From positions 24,254 through 88,253 of the forward strand of contig NZ_VFEU01000019.1 in NCBI RefSeq assembly GCF_007858255.1: DNA of 64,000 bases, in the 5' to 3' direction. This stretch comes from Pseudomonas rhodesiae (GTDB taxonomy: Bacteria > Pseudomonadota > Gammaproteobacteria > Pseudomonadales > Pseudomonadaceae). A program made the position numbers and the translations under genes. This document shows positions 35,603 through 44,165 of this stretch, piece after piece (position 1 is the stretch's first letter; every line of letters begins with the position of its first letter). The notes under the pieces are model-generated. The model had not been told where the DNA came from and made no database searches. It was given only the letters and a program-made list of their open reading frames with translations.

Positions 35603-35949
35603 TCAAACCTCCAGTTTTGCTCTTGTTGTGTCGGAGCTCGAATCCCAGCGCACCCTTATGAGGCGATATTGACCCGTGTTGGCTTTTTTTAGGGTCAAGC
35701 AGCATGGGACTGTCGCATTAATTCCAGCGGCTATCTCCCAAGCGGCACTCACTGATAGTGTTACCGACCGAGGATAGTTCTGACATCGACCTACACATAG
35801 CAAGCGCCGTACCAGAGTGACGGCTGAGTCGTTTCAGCCCAGGTTCAAGTGTAAAAGATTCAACGTTGCGACATCTTGTTAACAAATCAACCCGCTGCGC
35901 ACCGTTCCGACGCACTCAATCGGAGCGAGCGCACGTTTATGGAGCGAAC
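35603..35949. other. Intergenic region between divergent aapJ and estB
   Basis: 347 bases without a gene. It must carry promoters for the leftward aap operon and the rightward esterase. I looked for sigma-54 boxes (TGGCAC...TTGC on either strand) and for clear inverted repeats and found none. The estB ribosome site GGAGCG lies just before 35950. Confidence 0.4.
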
Positions 35950-36606
35950 ATGACCGACCCCCTTATTCTTCAGCCCGCCAAGCCTGCCGACGCCTGTGTT
36001 ATCTGGCTGCATGGCCTGGGTGCCGATCGCTATGACTTCATGCCCGTAGCCGAAGCCTTACAGGAAGATCTGCTGTCCACCCGATTCGTCTTGCCCCAGG
36101 CGCCGATCCGTCCGGTAACGATCAACGGCGGTTACGAGATGCCCAGCTGGTACGACATAACGGCCATGAGCCCCGCCCGCTCCATCAGCCTGGAAGAGCT
36201 GGAAATCTCGGCGCAAACCGTAATGGATTTGATCGAAGCGCAAAAAAGAACCGGGATAGACGCGTCGCGAATTTTCCTCGCGGGGTTCTCCCAAGGCGGC
36301 GCCGTGGTTTATCACACCGCTTTTCTGAAGTGGCAGGGACCGCTGGGTGGCGTGATCGCCCTCTCCACCTATGCCCCCACGTTCAGCGATGAGCTGGACT
36401 TATCCGCCAGTCAACAGCGCATCCCGACCCTTTGCCTGCACGGCCAGTACGACGACGTGGTGCAGAACGCCATGGGTCGTACAGCAATGGAGTACTTGAA
36501 GCACCATGGTGTCACCGTGACATGGCAGGAATACCCAATGGGACACGAAGTGTTACCTCAAGAGATAGAGCGCATCGGCCAGTGGCTGAGCGAACGTCTG
36601 CGCTGA
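35950..36606 (+). CDS. estB: Carboxylesterase (alpha/beta hydrolase)
   Basis: 218 residues from ATG at 35950 with GGAGCG upstream, the same length as the well-studied P. fluorescens carboxylesterase. The catalytic triad fits that enzyme: Ser-114 in GFSQGG, Asp-168 (GQYDDVV) and His-199 (PMGHEV). Oxyanion-hole region is LHGLGAD. It hydrolyses short-chain esters in the cytoplasm; the related family includes acyl-protein thioesterases. Single gene. Confidence 0.95.
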   Translation: MTDPLILQPAKPADACVIWLHGLGADRYDFMPVAEALQEDLLSTRFVLPQAPIRPVTINGGYEMPSWYDITAMSPARSISLEELEISAQTVMDLIEAQKRTGIDASRIFLAGFSQGGAVVYHTAFLKWQGPLGGVIALSTYAPTFSDELDLSASQQRIPTLCLHGQYDDVVQNAMGRTAMEYLKHHGVTVTWQEYPMGHEVLPQEIERIGQWLSERLR

Positions 36607-36708
36607 AACCCTGGCTTTATGTAGCCGTATGACAGACGCACTACGCCGCGCCCGAATCTTGCATTACACTGGCCGGCGTATATTCCTTAACCAATTAATG
36701 AGATCACC

Positions 36709-38172
36709 GTGCTCAAAGCACTCAAGAAGATGTTCGGCAAAAGCGAGGCTGAGCCGCTCGCGCCTGTTCCCAGCGCCCCTGTCCCGACGCCCGGCAGCCG
36801 CAATGACGGTCAACAGCCCGGCCGGACCGCACCTGTGGCCCCGCCCAGGAAGCCATCGGTGACCGCGCCCGAACAGACTGCACCGGCTGAGGCCGCGCCA
36901 GCCCCGCAAGCCAAAGCACCGCGCCGTCAACGCGCACCCAAACCGCCGGTCACCCCATGGAAACTCGAAGACTTCGTCGTCGAGCCCCAGGAAGGCAAGA
37001 CCCGCTTCCATGACTTCAAGCTGGCTCCGGAACTGATGCACGCCATCCAGGACCTGGGCTTCCCGTACTGCACGCCGATCCAGGCGCAGGTGCTGGGCTT
37101 TACCCTGGCCGGCAAAGACGCCATCGGCCGCGCGCAGACCGGCACCGGCAAGACCGCCGCGTTCCTGATCTCGATCATTACCCAACTGCTGCAAACACCA
37201 CCGCCCAAAGAACGTTACATGGGCGAACCGCGCGCGCTGATCATCGCGCCAACCCGCGAGTTGGTGGTACAGATCGCCAAGGACGCCGCCGACCTGACCA
37301 AGTACACCGGCCTCAACGTCATGACGTTCGTAGGCGGCATGGACTTCGACAAGCAGCTCAAGCACCTCGAAGCCCGCCACTGCGACATCCTGGTTGCCAC
37401 CCCGGGTCGCCTGCTGGACTTCAACCAGCGCGGCGATGTGCACTTGGACATGGTCGAAGTGATGGTGCTGGACGAAGCCGACCGCATGCTCGACATGGGC
37501 TTTATCCCACAGGTACGCCAGATCATTCGCCAGACCCCGCCGAAAAGCGAGCGTCAGACCCTGCTGTTCTCCGCGACCTTCACCGAAGACGTGATGAACC
37601 TTGCCAAGCAATGGACCACCGACCCATCGATCGTGGAGATCGAAGCAGAAAACGTCGCCAGCGAAAACGTCGAGCAGCACATCTATGCCGTGGCCGGTGC
37701 CGACAAATACAAACTGCTCTACAACCTGGTCAACGACAACGGTTGGGAGCGGGTGATGGTGTTCGCCAACCGCAAGGACGAAGTGCGCCGCATCGAAGAA
37801 CGCCTGGTGCGTGACGGCGTGAACGCCGCGCAACTGTCCGGCGACGTGCCTCAGCACAAGCGCATCAAGACCCTGGAAGGTTTCCGCGAAGGCAAGATTC
37901 GCGTGCTGGTGGCCACCGACGTGGCAGGCCGCGGGATTCACATCGACGGCATCAGCCATGTGATCAACTTCACTCTGCCGGAAGTGCCGGACGACTATGT
38001 ACACCGCATCGGCCGTACTGGCCGCGCCGGAGCGGCGGGTGTGTCGATCAGCTTTGCCGGGGAAGATGACTCGTATCAGTTGCCGTCGATCGAAGCGCTG
38101 CTGGGGCGCAAGATCAGCTGCGAGACACCGCCGACGCATCTATTGCGGGCCGTAGAGCGCAAACGCCCGTAA
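36709..38172 (+). CDS. rhlB: DEAD-box ATP-dependent RNA helicase RhlB
   Basis: 487 residues from GTG at 36709. A low-complexity Pro/Ala/Lys-rich N-terminal extension (about 75 residues) precedes the helicase core. Q motif, Walker A AQTGTGKT, motif Ia PTRELVVQ, DEAD in VLDEADRMLDMGF, SAT in LLFSATF and motif VI HRIGRTGRAG are all intact. It unwinds structured RNA and, in many gammaproteobacteria, works with RNase E in the degradosome. The gene ends 15 bases before a REP hairpin that may act as terminator. Confidence 0.95.
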   Translation: MLKALKKMFGKSEAEPLAPVPSAPVPTPGSRNDGQQPGRTAPVAPPRKPSVTAPEQTAPAEAAPAPQAKAPRRQRAPKPPVTPWKLEDFVVEPQEGKTRFHDFKLAPELMHAIQDLGFPYCTPIQAQVLGFTLAGKDAIGRAQTGTGKTAAFLISIITQLLQTPPPKERYMGEPRALIIAPTRELVVQIAKDAADLTKYTGLNVMTFVGGMDFDKQLKHLEARHCDILVATPGRLLDFNQRGDVHLDMVEVMVLDEADRMLDMGFIPQVRQIIRQTPPKSERQTLLFSATFTEDVMNLAKQWTTDPSIVEIEAENVASENVEQHIYAVAGADKYKLLYNLVNDNGWERVMVFANRKDEVRRIEERLVRDGVNAAQLSGDVPQHKRIKTLEGFREGKIRVLVATDVAGRGIHIDGISHVINFTLPEVPDDYVHRIGRTGRAGAAGVSISFAGEDDSYQLPSIEALLGRKISCETPPTHLLRAVERKRP

Positions 38173-38187
38173 GCTGGAATGCGATAA

Positions 38188-38221
38188 AAATGTGGGAGGG
38201 GGCTTGCCCCCTCCCACATTT
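38188..38221. repeat. REP element (single palindrome)
   Basis: AAATGTGGGAGGGGGC (38188-38203), TT, then the exact reverse complement at 38206-38221. This is the GTGGGAGGGGGCTTGCCCCC class common in P. fluorescens genomes. It lies between the convergent rhlB and moaE genes, where it can end transcription from both sides. Confidence 0.95.
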
Positions 38222-38245
38222 AATTTCAGCTGATTTTTGACCGTA

Positions 38246-38695
38246 CTACTTCCAGCGATCCGCCGCAGTGTGGTCGCTGTCTCGCCCTTCCACCCAGCGC
38301 GCACCTTCCGGTGTGTTTTCCTTCTTCCAGAACGGCGCACGGGTCTTCAGATAGTCCATCACAAACGCACAGGCGTCGAACGCCGCCTGGCGATGGGCAC
38401 TGGCGGCCGCGACGAACACAATCGGCTCGCCCGGTTCCAGGGCGCCGACGCGGTGCAGCACTTCCAGCTTGAGCAATGGCCAGCGCTGCTCGGCTTCGGT
38501 GGTGATCTTGGCCAGGGCCTTTTCGGTCATGCCCGGATAATGTTCGAGGAACATACCAGACACATCGCGACCATCGTTGAAGTCGCGCACGTAGCCAACA
38601 AAGCTCACCACCGCGCCCACGCCCACATTCGCGGCGTGCATGGCATTGACTTGCGCACCCGGATCAAAGGCCTCCACCTGCACACGAATGGCCAC
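38246..38695 (-). CDS. moaE: Molybdopterin synthase catalytic subunit
   Basis: 149 residues, the normal MoaE length. Family blocks GAVVSFVGYVRDFNDG, LEHYPGMTEKAL, HRVGALEPGEPIVFVA and ACAFVMDYLKTRAPFWKKE are present, with the C-terminal lysines used for sulfur transfer. With MoaD it converts precursor Z to molybdopterin. It starts 2 bases after moaD. Confidence 0.96.
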   Translation of the reverse strand: MAIRVQVEAFDPGAQVNAMHAANVGVGAVVSFVGYVRDFNDGRDVSGMFLEHYPGMTEKALAKITTEAEQRWPLLKLEVLHRVGALEPGEPIVFVAAASAHRQAAFDACAFVMDYLKTRAPFWKKENTPEGARWVEGRDSDHTAADRWK

Positions 38696-38697
38696 GT

Positions 38698-38940
38698 TCA
38701 GCCTCCGGTTACGGGCGGAAAAAACGCCACGTCATCACCGGCCAAGACCGGTTCGTCCAGATCACACAACTCCTCGTTGCGCGCACACATCAGGCTCGCC
38801 TCGTTAAGTACGGCGAACTCGGGGTCGCTGGCCAAGGCCAGGCGCACGGCATCCACGGTGGCAAACTCGCCTTCCATCTCCAGCGAATCGAAGCCCACCG
38901 CCTCGGCGTAACGCGCAAAAAACAATACGTTGATGCTCAT
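38698..38940 (-). CDS. moaD: Molybdopterin synthase sulfur-carrier subunit
   Basis: 80 residues, ubiquitin-like beta-grasp. It ends in the thiocarboxylate Gly-Gly (FFPPVTGG), which is required for sulfur donation. ATG at 38940 overlaps the moaC stop as ATGA, so moaC, moaD and moaE are translationally linked. Confidence 0.96.
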   Translation of the reverse strand: MSINVLFFARYAEAVGFDSLEMEGEFATVDAVRLALASDPEFAVLNEASLMCARNEELCDLDEPVLAGDDVAFFPPVTGG

Positions 38941-39410
38941 GCCTGGTCTGCCTTGAAATGCCCGCTCTTGCCGCCGAGTTTTTCCAGCAGGCGAATGTTT
39001 TCGATGGTCATGCCGCGATCCACCGCCTTGCACATATCGTAAATGGTCAGCGCGGCCACGCTGGCGGCGGTCAACGCTTCCATCTCCACGCCGGTCTGCC
39101 CCGAGAGTTTGCAGCGCGCGACGATATGTACGGTATTTTCCCCTTCAGCGGCCAGCTCGACCTTGACGCCCGTCAGCATCAGCGGATGGCACAGGGGAAT
39201 CAGATCACTGGTCTTTTTGGCCGCCTGGATCCCGGCGATGCGGGCCACGGCGAACACGTCGCCCTTGGGGTGGGCACCGTCGACAATCATTTTGAGGGTC
39301 TCGGGCAGCATGCGCACCCGCGCTTCGGCCACCGCCTCACGGAACGTCACGGACTTGTCGGTGACGTCGACCATATGGGCGCGACCTTGGGAATCGAGAT
39401 GAGTCAGCAC
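38937..39410 (-). CDS. moaC: Cyclic pyranopterin monophosphate synthase
   Basis: 157 residues from GTG at 39410, chosen because AAGGAGG lies a few bases upstream and the protein then has the usual length. Motifs: KKTSDLIPLCHPL, and GVEMEALTAASVAALTIYDM near the active site. It carries out the rearrangement step that gives precursor Z in molybdenum-cofactor synthesis. First gene of the moaC-moaD-moaE unit. Confidence 0.95.
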   Translation of the reverse strand: MLTHLDSQGRAHMVDVTDKSVTFREAVAEARVRMLPETLKMIVDGAHPKGDVFAVARIAGIQAAKKTSDLIPLCHPLMLTGVKVELAAEGENTVHIVARCKLSGQTGVEMEALTAASVAALTIYDMCKAVDRGMTIENIRLLEKLGGKSGHFKADQA

Positions 39411-39440
39411 GAGGCCTCCTTGAGGCAGCAAAAAAGCTAA

Positions 39441-39487
39441 AAGCTGCAAGCGGCAGGTCAAAAGCTCACCGGACCCGCTTGCAGCTT
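39441..39487. repeat. AGCTTGCAGCTT-type intergenic inverted repeat
   Basis: AAGCTGCAAGCGG (39441-39453) is perfectly complementary to CCGCTTGCAGCTT (39475-39487), with more AGCTT copies just outside. A related structure with the shared CAAGCGGCAAG/CTTGCCGCTTG core lies between algD and alg8 (45500-45556), so this is a dispersed repeat family distinct from the GTGGGAGG REPs. It sits between phoH and moaC. Confidence 0.8.
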
Positions 39488-39506
39488 GTAGCTTAAAGCT
39501 TGCGAC

Positions 39507-40901
39507 TCAGAGATGCGACTCTGCGTATTCCGCCAGAATCGAGCGAGGCACCCCTTGCAGCGCGATATGCACGCCGTTCGGGAAATCCTTGAAGCGTTCG
39601 GTCAGGTAGGTCAGCCCGGAACTGGTCGCGGACAGGTAAGGAGTGTCGATCTGTGCCAGGTTGCCCAGGCACACCACTTTGGAACCGGCGCCGGCACGGG
39701 TGATGATGGTTTTCATCTGGTGCGGCGTGAGGTTCTGGCATTCGTCGATCAGGATCAGGCTCTGCTGGAAGCTGCGACCTCGGATGTAGTTGAGGGATTT
39801 GAACTGCAACGGCACTTTGCTGAGGATGTAGTCGACGCTGCCATGGGTGTTTTCGTCATCCATGTGCAAGGCTTCGAGGTTGTCGGTGATCGCCCCCAAC
39901 CACGGTTCCATTTTTTCCGCCTCGGTGCCTGGCAGGAAGCCGATTTCCTGGTCCAGGCCCTGCACGCTGCGGGTGGCGATGATGCGGCGATAGCGCTTGG
40001 TGACCATGGTCTGTTCGATGGCGGCCGCCAGGGCCAGGATGGTTTTACCGGAACCGGCGGCACCGGTCAGGTTCACCAGATGGATATCCGGATCCAGCAG
40101 CGCATACAGCGCCAGGCTTTGGTAGATATCACGCGGTTTCAGGCCCCAGGCTTCCTGGTGCAACAGGGGTTCCTGATGCAGGTCGAGGATCAGCAGCTTG
40201 TCGACCTGGATTTCTTTGATCCAGCCCACGAAGCCCTGTTCGTCGATAATGAATTCATTGATATGCACCGCCGGCAGGTTGTCGATCAGTTGTACCTGAT
40301 GCCAGGTGCGGCCATGGTCCTGACGGGTTTCCACCTTGCTGACGCGGTCCCAGAACGAACCGGTCATGGTGTGATACCCACGGGATAGCATCGAAACGTC
40401 ATCGACCAGTTGGTCGGTGCTGTAGTCCTCGGCCGCGATCCCACATGCGCGAGCCTTGAGGCGCATATTGATGTCTTTGGTCACCAGCACCAGACGCAGG
40501 TCCTTGTCACGCGCGTGCAGGTCGATCAATTGGTTGATGATTTTGTTGTCGTTCAGGTTTTCCGGCAGCAGGCTGTTGGGCTCGCTGCGCTTGCTCATCA
40601 GAATCGACAGCAAGCCCTTGGGCCCGCTCTTGCCGCGCTGGATCGGCACACCGACTTCAACATCTTCAGGCGAGGCCTCGCCCAGGGTCTTGTCGATCAG
40701 GCGGATGGCCTGGCGACATTCGGCGGCAACGCTGTGGTGGCCGCTTTTGAGTTTGTCGAGCTCCTCAAGCACGATCATCGGGATGGCGACGTGGTGTTCT
40801 TCGAAATTGAGCAGTGCGTTTGGATCGTGGATCAATACATTCGTATCAAGCACATAAAGGATTGGCTGGTCGGAAGAAGGGTTACGTCCATGATCATCCA
40901 T
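39507..40901 (-). CDS. PhoH2-type protein (PIN domain + PhoH ATPase)
   Basis: 464 residues. The N-terminal PIN nuclease domain (YVLDTNVLIHDPNALLNF, acidic residues around 20, 46 and 140) is fused to a PhoH ATPase domain. The latter has Walker A GAAGSGKTILAL and Walker B LILIDECQNLTP. PhoH2 proteins are sequence-specific RNA helicases/ribonucleases in other bacteria. It is a stand-alone gene on the minus strand; the annotated PhoH-YbeZ type of the ybeY operon lacks the PIN domain. Confidence 0.93.
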   Translation of the reverse strand: MDDHGRNPSSDQPILYVLDTNVLIHDPNALLNFEEHHVAIPMIVLEELDKLKSGHHSVAAECRQAIRLIDKTLGEASPEDVEVGVPIQRGKSGPKGLLSILMSKRSEPNSLLPENLNDNKIINQLIDLHARDKDLRLVLVTKDINMRLKARACGIAAEDYSTDQLVDDVSMLSRGYHTMTGSFWDRVSKVETRQDHGRTWHQVQLIDNLPAVHINEFIIDEQGFVGWIKEIQVDKLLILDLHQEPLLHQEAWGLKPRDIYQSLALYALLDPDIHLVNLTGAAGSGKTILALAAAIEQTMVTKRYRRIIATRSVQGLDQEIGFLPGTEAEKMEPWLGAITDNLEALHMDDENTHGSVDYILSKVPLQFKSLNYIRGRSFQQSLILIDECQNLTPHQMKTIITRAGAGSKVVCLGNLAQIDTPYLSATSSGLTYLTERFKDFPNGVHIALQGVPRSILAEYAESHL

Positions 40902-41240
40902 ACTCGGTCACCTTTTGTGGGAGCCAGTCGACGCAATACCTGGGCGGTGCTGCGCCTCGATTCGACCACCGAATGCACCTGAGTGACGTCAAGTGCATGC
41001 CCACATGAGGAGTCTTGGAAGACGCCACCTGTGCTGCAGGTTTCGGCGATCTGACTTCGTAATACCGCAAAACGTGTGACAGGAAAAAGCACTTTGACGC
41101 TTTTTTGAAGTTTATTTTTCAGGATGACGAATAGCACTAGCCGAGTGCCAGCTGCGCCGTTAAAGTCGGAAGTCCGCCTGCATCGAAATGTCGCACAAAA
41201 TCACCCAGAAACCTGCGCAAACCCAATAGGGCCGGGCACT
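40902..41240. other. Intergenic region upstream of phoH2
   Basis: 339 bases with no supported gene. The only structure seen is AAAAAGC (41084-41090) and GCTTTTTT (41099-41106). Read leftward this is a short hairpin with a T run and might be a weak terminator for the NodB-like gene ending at 41241. The phoH2 promoter should also be here but is not evident. Confidence 0.35.
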
Positions 41241-42365
41241 TCATCGAAATGCTTCGCGACAGTCCTGCCAACCCAGGCCGCTCTGTGCGGTCGCCTGCAG
41301 CAACCACGGCAATGCCACCCGCGCCTTGTCCTGAGTGTCATGAAACACAATCACGCCTTTGCGCCATAACAGCATCAGCGTGAGCACGCGCTGCGCCGAT
41401 TCTTCAGCCTTGAGCTTGCCTGGCTCGTCCTGGGAATCGATGTCCCACAACGCCACCTGCAAGCCCTGTGATTGAAAAAACCCCTGGCTGTCCGCGCGAC
41501 GCTGGCCATAGGGTGGGCGAAACAGCGGCAGGTAGTTTTCCGGCATCAGGTTCTGCACCAACTGGGCGCTGCGGGTGATCGAACTTTGCCAGTCCACCCA
41601 ATGGCTATGGGAACGGTACTGCCAGCCCTGGATGCCCACACACTGGCCTTGGTACAGCGCCTGCACGTCGGCGGCGGAGCTGCGCTCCACGCGGGTTTGC
41701 AGGCTGCTACCGAGGACAAAGAACACCCCGTTCATCTTCTGTTTGCGCAGATAGTCGGCCAGCCAATCAGTGTTGCCGCTGACGGGCGCGGGGCCGCCGT
41801 CGAAGGTCAGCAGGAACAGGCGGTCATTGAATTCATCGCCATTGCGTTCATGGTCGCCGAACCGCGCAACTTCACTGCTGATCTGCGGAAACAGCGCGGC
41901 CTTGCGCAGCAGTTCGTCCAGGTAGCGCTCATGGAAGGCATGGCTGGGGGCGGCCCAATCTATATAGAAGGAGCTTTCGCTGATCTGGAACTTGCCGGCC
42001 TCCTCGCGAAGGTCGTCCATGTTTTCCACCAGGTAGCAGAACGACGCATCCACCTCGCAACTCTGCTGGGCGACGCTGTAGTTCTCCAGCAAGCGTTGCC
42101 ACAGCTCACGGCGCAGGTCGTTGATGGCCGCCAGGTTGATGATCTTCAATCCCAGGCGTTGTTTAAGGGCCGCTTCATCCTGGGACTCGCTGGCCAGCAG
42201 GCTGTGGGCGAACATCAGGATTTCGGCGCGCGAGCCCACATCGAACAGCGCCGGCGTGCTGAGCTTTTCGGGCCAGGCGCCACGGTTCAGGCTGGCCACG
42301 TCCACCGGCGCGGCCTGGGCGCTTAGGCACAACAGACAAGCGGACAATAAAAGCGCTATTCGCAC
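41241..42365 (-). CDS. NodB-like polysaccharide deacetylase-family protein with degenerate active site
   Basis: 374 residues, with signal peptide (LLLSACLLCLSAQAA) and a 180-residue N-terminal region of unknown type. The NodB domain begins at FLLTFDGGP: the first Asp (189) is kept but the second, metal-binding Asp of TFDDGP is Gly-190. Motif 2 also looks degraded (QYRSHSH, where the first His of HxxxH is Gln). Later motifs remain: FRPPYG, LWDIDSQD and IVFHDT. The protein is probably periplasmic, and may bind rather than deacetylate glycan. Divergent from yaaA. Confidence 0.85.
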   Translation of the reverse strand: MRIALLLSACLLCLSAQAAPVDVASLNRGAWPEKLSTPALFDVGSRAEILMFAHSLLASESQDEAALKQRLGLKIINLAAINDLRRELWQRLLENYSVAQQSCEVDASFCYLVENMDDLREEAGKFQISESSFYIDWAAPSHAFHERYLDELLRKAALFPQISSEVARFGDHERNGDEFNDRLFLLTFDGGPAPVSGNTDWLADYLRKQKMNGVFFVLGSSLQTRVERSSAADVQALYQGQCVGIQGWQYRSHSHWVDWQSSITRSAQLVQNLMPENYLPLFRPPYGQRRADSQGFFQSQGLQVALWDIDSQDEPGKLKAEESAQRVLTLMLLWRKGVIVFHDTQDKARVALPWLLQATAQSGLGWQDCREAFR

Positions 42366-42485
42366 ACAGGGTCTCCCTCTCCAGAACTACCGGCCATCAT
42401 AGCGGATCGCGCCTATCGCCATCATAGGTGGAGTCAAATCGCCCAAGCCCCTAGAATCGCGCCCACGATTACAGGAGCCAACTTC

Positions 42486-43265
42486 ATGCTGATGGTGATT
42501 TCCCCCGCCAAAACCCTCGATTTCGAGTCAAAGCCGGTCACTTCGCGCTTCACCCAGCCGCAGTACCTGGATCACTCACAGGAACTGATCGAGCAACTGC
42601 GCGAATTCAGCCCGGCGCAGATCAGCGAATTGATGCACGTTTCCGACAAGATCGGCGGCCTGAATGCCGCGCGCTTTGGCAGTTGGACGCCCGCCTTCAC
42701 CCCCGAAAACGCCAAGCAGGCCCTGCTGGCCTTCAAGGGCGACGTGTATACCGGCTTGAACGCGGAAACGTTTAGCGACGCCGATTTCAGCTACGCCCAG
42801 GACCACCTGCGCATGCTCTCAGGCCTGTATGGCTTGCTGCGCCCGCTGGACCTGATGATGCCGTATCGTCTGGAAATGGGCACCAAACTGGCCAACGCCC
42901 GTGGCAAGGACCTGTACGCCTTCTGGGGCACACGCATCAGCGAATGGCTCAACGAAGCCCTGGCCGCCCAAGGTGACGATGTGCTGCTCAACCTGGCGTC
43001 CAACGAGTACTTTTCGGCGGTCAAACGCACGGCCCTGAACGCGCGGATCATCAACACCGAGTTCAAGGACCTGAAAAACGGCCAGTACAAAATCATCAGT
43101 TTCTACGCAAAAAAGGCGCGCGGCATGATGAGCCGTTTTGTGATCGAAGAACGCATCAATGACCCCGAAAAGCTCAAGGGGTTTGATGTACAGGGCTACC
43201 GCTTCAATGCGGAGCAGTCCAAGCCGGACAACCTGGTGTTTCTGCGCGACCACGCACCGGAATAA
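42486..43265 (+). CDS. yaaA: Peroxide stress protein YaaA
   Basis: 259 residues, the whole length matching the YaaA/DUF328 family: MLMVISPAKTLDFES at the start, LSGLYGLLRPLDLMMPYRLE in the middle, and ISFYAKKARGMMSRF later. In E. coli YaaA is OxyR-induced and lowers free iron during H2O2 stress. Single gene, followed by a REPIN. Confidence 0.95.
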   Translation: MLMVISPAKTLDFESKPVTSRFTQPQYLDHSQELIEQLREFSPAQISELMHVSDKIGGLNAARFGSWTPAFTPENAKQALLAFKGDVYTGLNAETFSDADFSYAQDHLRMLSGLYGLLRPLDLMMPYRLEMGTKLANARGKDLYAFWGTRISEWLNEALAAQGDDVLLNLASNEYFSAVKRTALNARIINTEFKDLKNGQYKIISFYAKKARGMMSRFVIEERINDPEKLKGFDVQGYRFNAEQSKPDNLVFLRDHAPE

Positions 43266-43300
43266 GGCCGTACCCGTCTCTCTCAGACAAAAAAATGCAA

Positions 43301-43393
43301 ATGTGGGAGGGGGCTTGCCCCCGATGGCAGCGCATCAGTCGATATATAAATTGACTGCCACAAAGCAATAGGGAGCAAACCCCTTCCACATTT
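43301..43393. repeat. REPIN (degenerate inverted REP pair)
   Basis: The left REP ATGTGGGAGGGGGCTTGCCC starts at 43301. A decayed inverted partner (GGGAGCAAACCCCTTCCACA) ends at about 43390, giving about 92 bases in total. This is the same spacing as the other REPINs in the window. It separates yaaA from the algD regulatory region. Confidence 0.85.
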
Positions 43394-43653
43394 CTGTTCG
43401 CCCTTCACATCGAAAATCGTCATTTATTTGACGTCAAAAAATATCACGACACAAACCTATCAATAGTTTCACTCGACATTCATCAATTTTTTTCGTAGTG
43501 GCACCCGTTTTTTTTAACACTAGTGGCACAAAACTATCCCCGCGTGCCAACTCCCCACAACTACTGGCCCAAATAGCAAGTGCTATCAATATAGTACTAG
43601 TGCCATCTCCCCTCATATTTCAAGAAATTTCAGGAAACAGGATGAGTGGCTAG
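43394..43653 (+). promoter_or_regulatory. AT-rich algD upstream activating region with TGGCA repeats
   Basis: Upstream of the sigma-factor boxes is an AT-rich block. It has the 12-base palindrome TTTGACGTCAAA (43427-43438), two direct copies of TAGTGGCAC (43496-43504, 43521-43529) and inverted TGCCA at 43545-43549 and 43601-43605. In P. aeruginosa this region of algD is bound far upstream by AlgR, AmrZ, AlgB and IHF. The TGGCA repeats fit a ribbon-helix-helix regulator such as AmrZ, but the assignment is inference. Confidence 0.5.
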
Positions 43654-43680
43654 GAACTTCATCCTAAAGCGCCGCTCATA
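43654..43680 (+). promoter_or_regulatory. AlgU (sigma-22/RpoE-type) promoter of the alginate operon
   Basis: GAACTT (43654-43659), a 16-base spacer, then TCATA (43676-43680). This follows the AlgU pattern GAACTT-N16/17-TCnnA of the P. aeruginosa algD promoter. Transcription would start near 43687, giving an untranslated leader of about 480 bases before algD. Confidence 0.85.
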
Positions 43681-43878
43681 CCACCGGTAACGAAATTCTC
43701 TGTTTCTGTAGGAGATGACTTACATGGCGACCAACGGAAGTAGCGAAGTTGTCATATTCAACTTCGACTCATGGGTCATATTACCAACTGACTAGTTAAA
43801 GGCGGCGATAAGGAATTATTGCCACGAACTATAAGGCCAAGGTCGTGCTTACCCCAATGGGTCAGTGATACATCCCAA

Positions 43879-43917
43879 AGCTTTGATATCTATAGGCTTA
43901 TTGCCCGTATCAAAGCT
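43879..43917 (+). other. Stem-loop in the algD mRNA leader
   Basis: AGCTTTGATA (43879-43888) pairs perfectly with TATCAAAGCT (43908-43917) around a 19-base loop. It lies in the predicted leader between the AlgU promoter and algD. No T run follows, so it is not an intrinsic terminator; an RNA-level control element is possible. Confidence 0.55.
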
Positions 43918-44165
43918 CTGCGGCACTGGCGCCAGGCCCTTCTCCCAGGAAGGCCGGCTGCATTTGAGGGCAAGCCCCAATAACAAGGCCACGTTGCGCA
44001 CAACTTGAGTGCAATAGTTAGTCACTCACTATTTAACATGCCTGTACACGGTAAGTAGGCGTCTATTCGCCTAACTTCCGTGGAAACAGTGACGCTTGCA
44101 AACATGAACTCCGGCCATCTATTGGCATGATTAACACCGTCTTCAATGACAATGAGGTAAATGCG

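Noticed and set aside
43496..43529. Sigma-54 promoter, because TGGCAC occurs twice
   Set aside because: No TTGC-type -12 element follows at the right distance in either case. Treated as regulator repeats instead.
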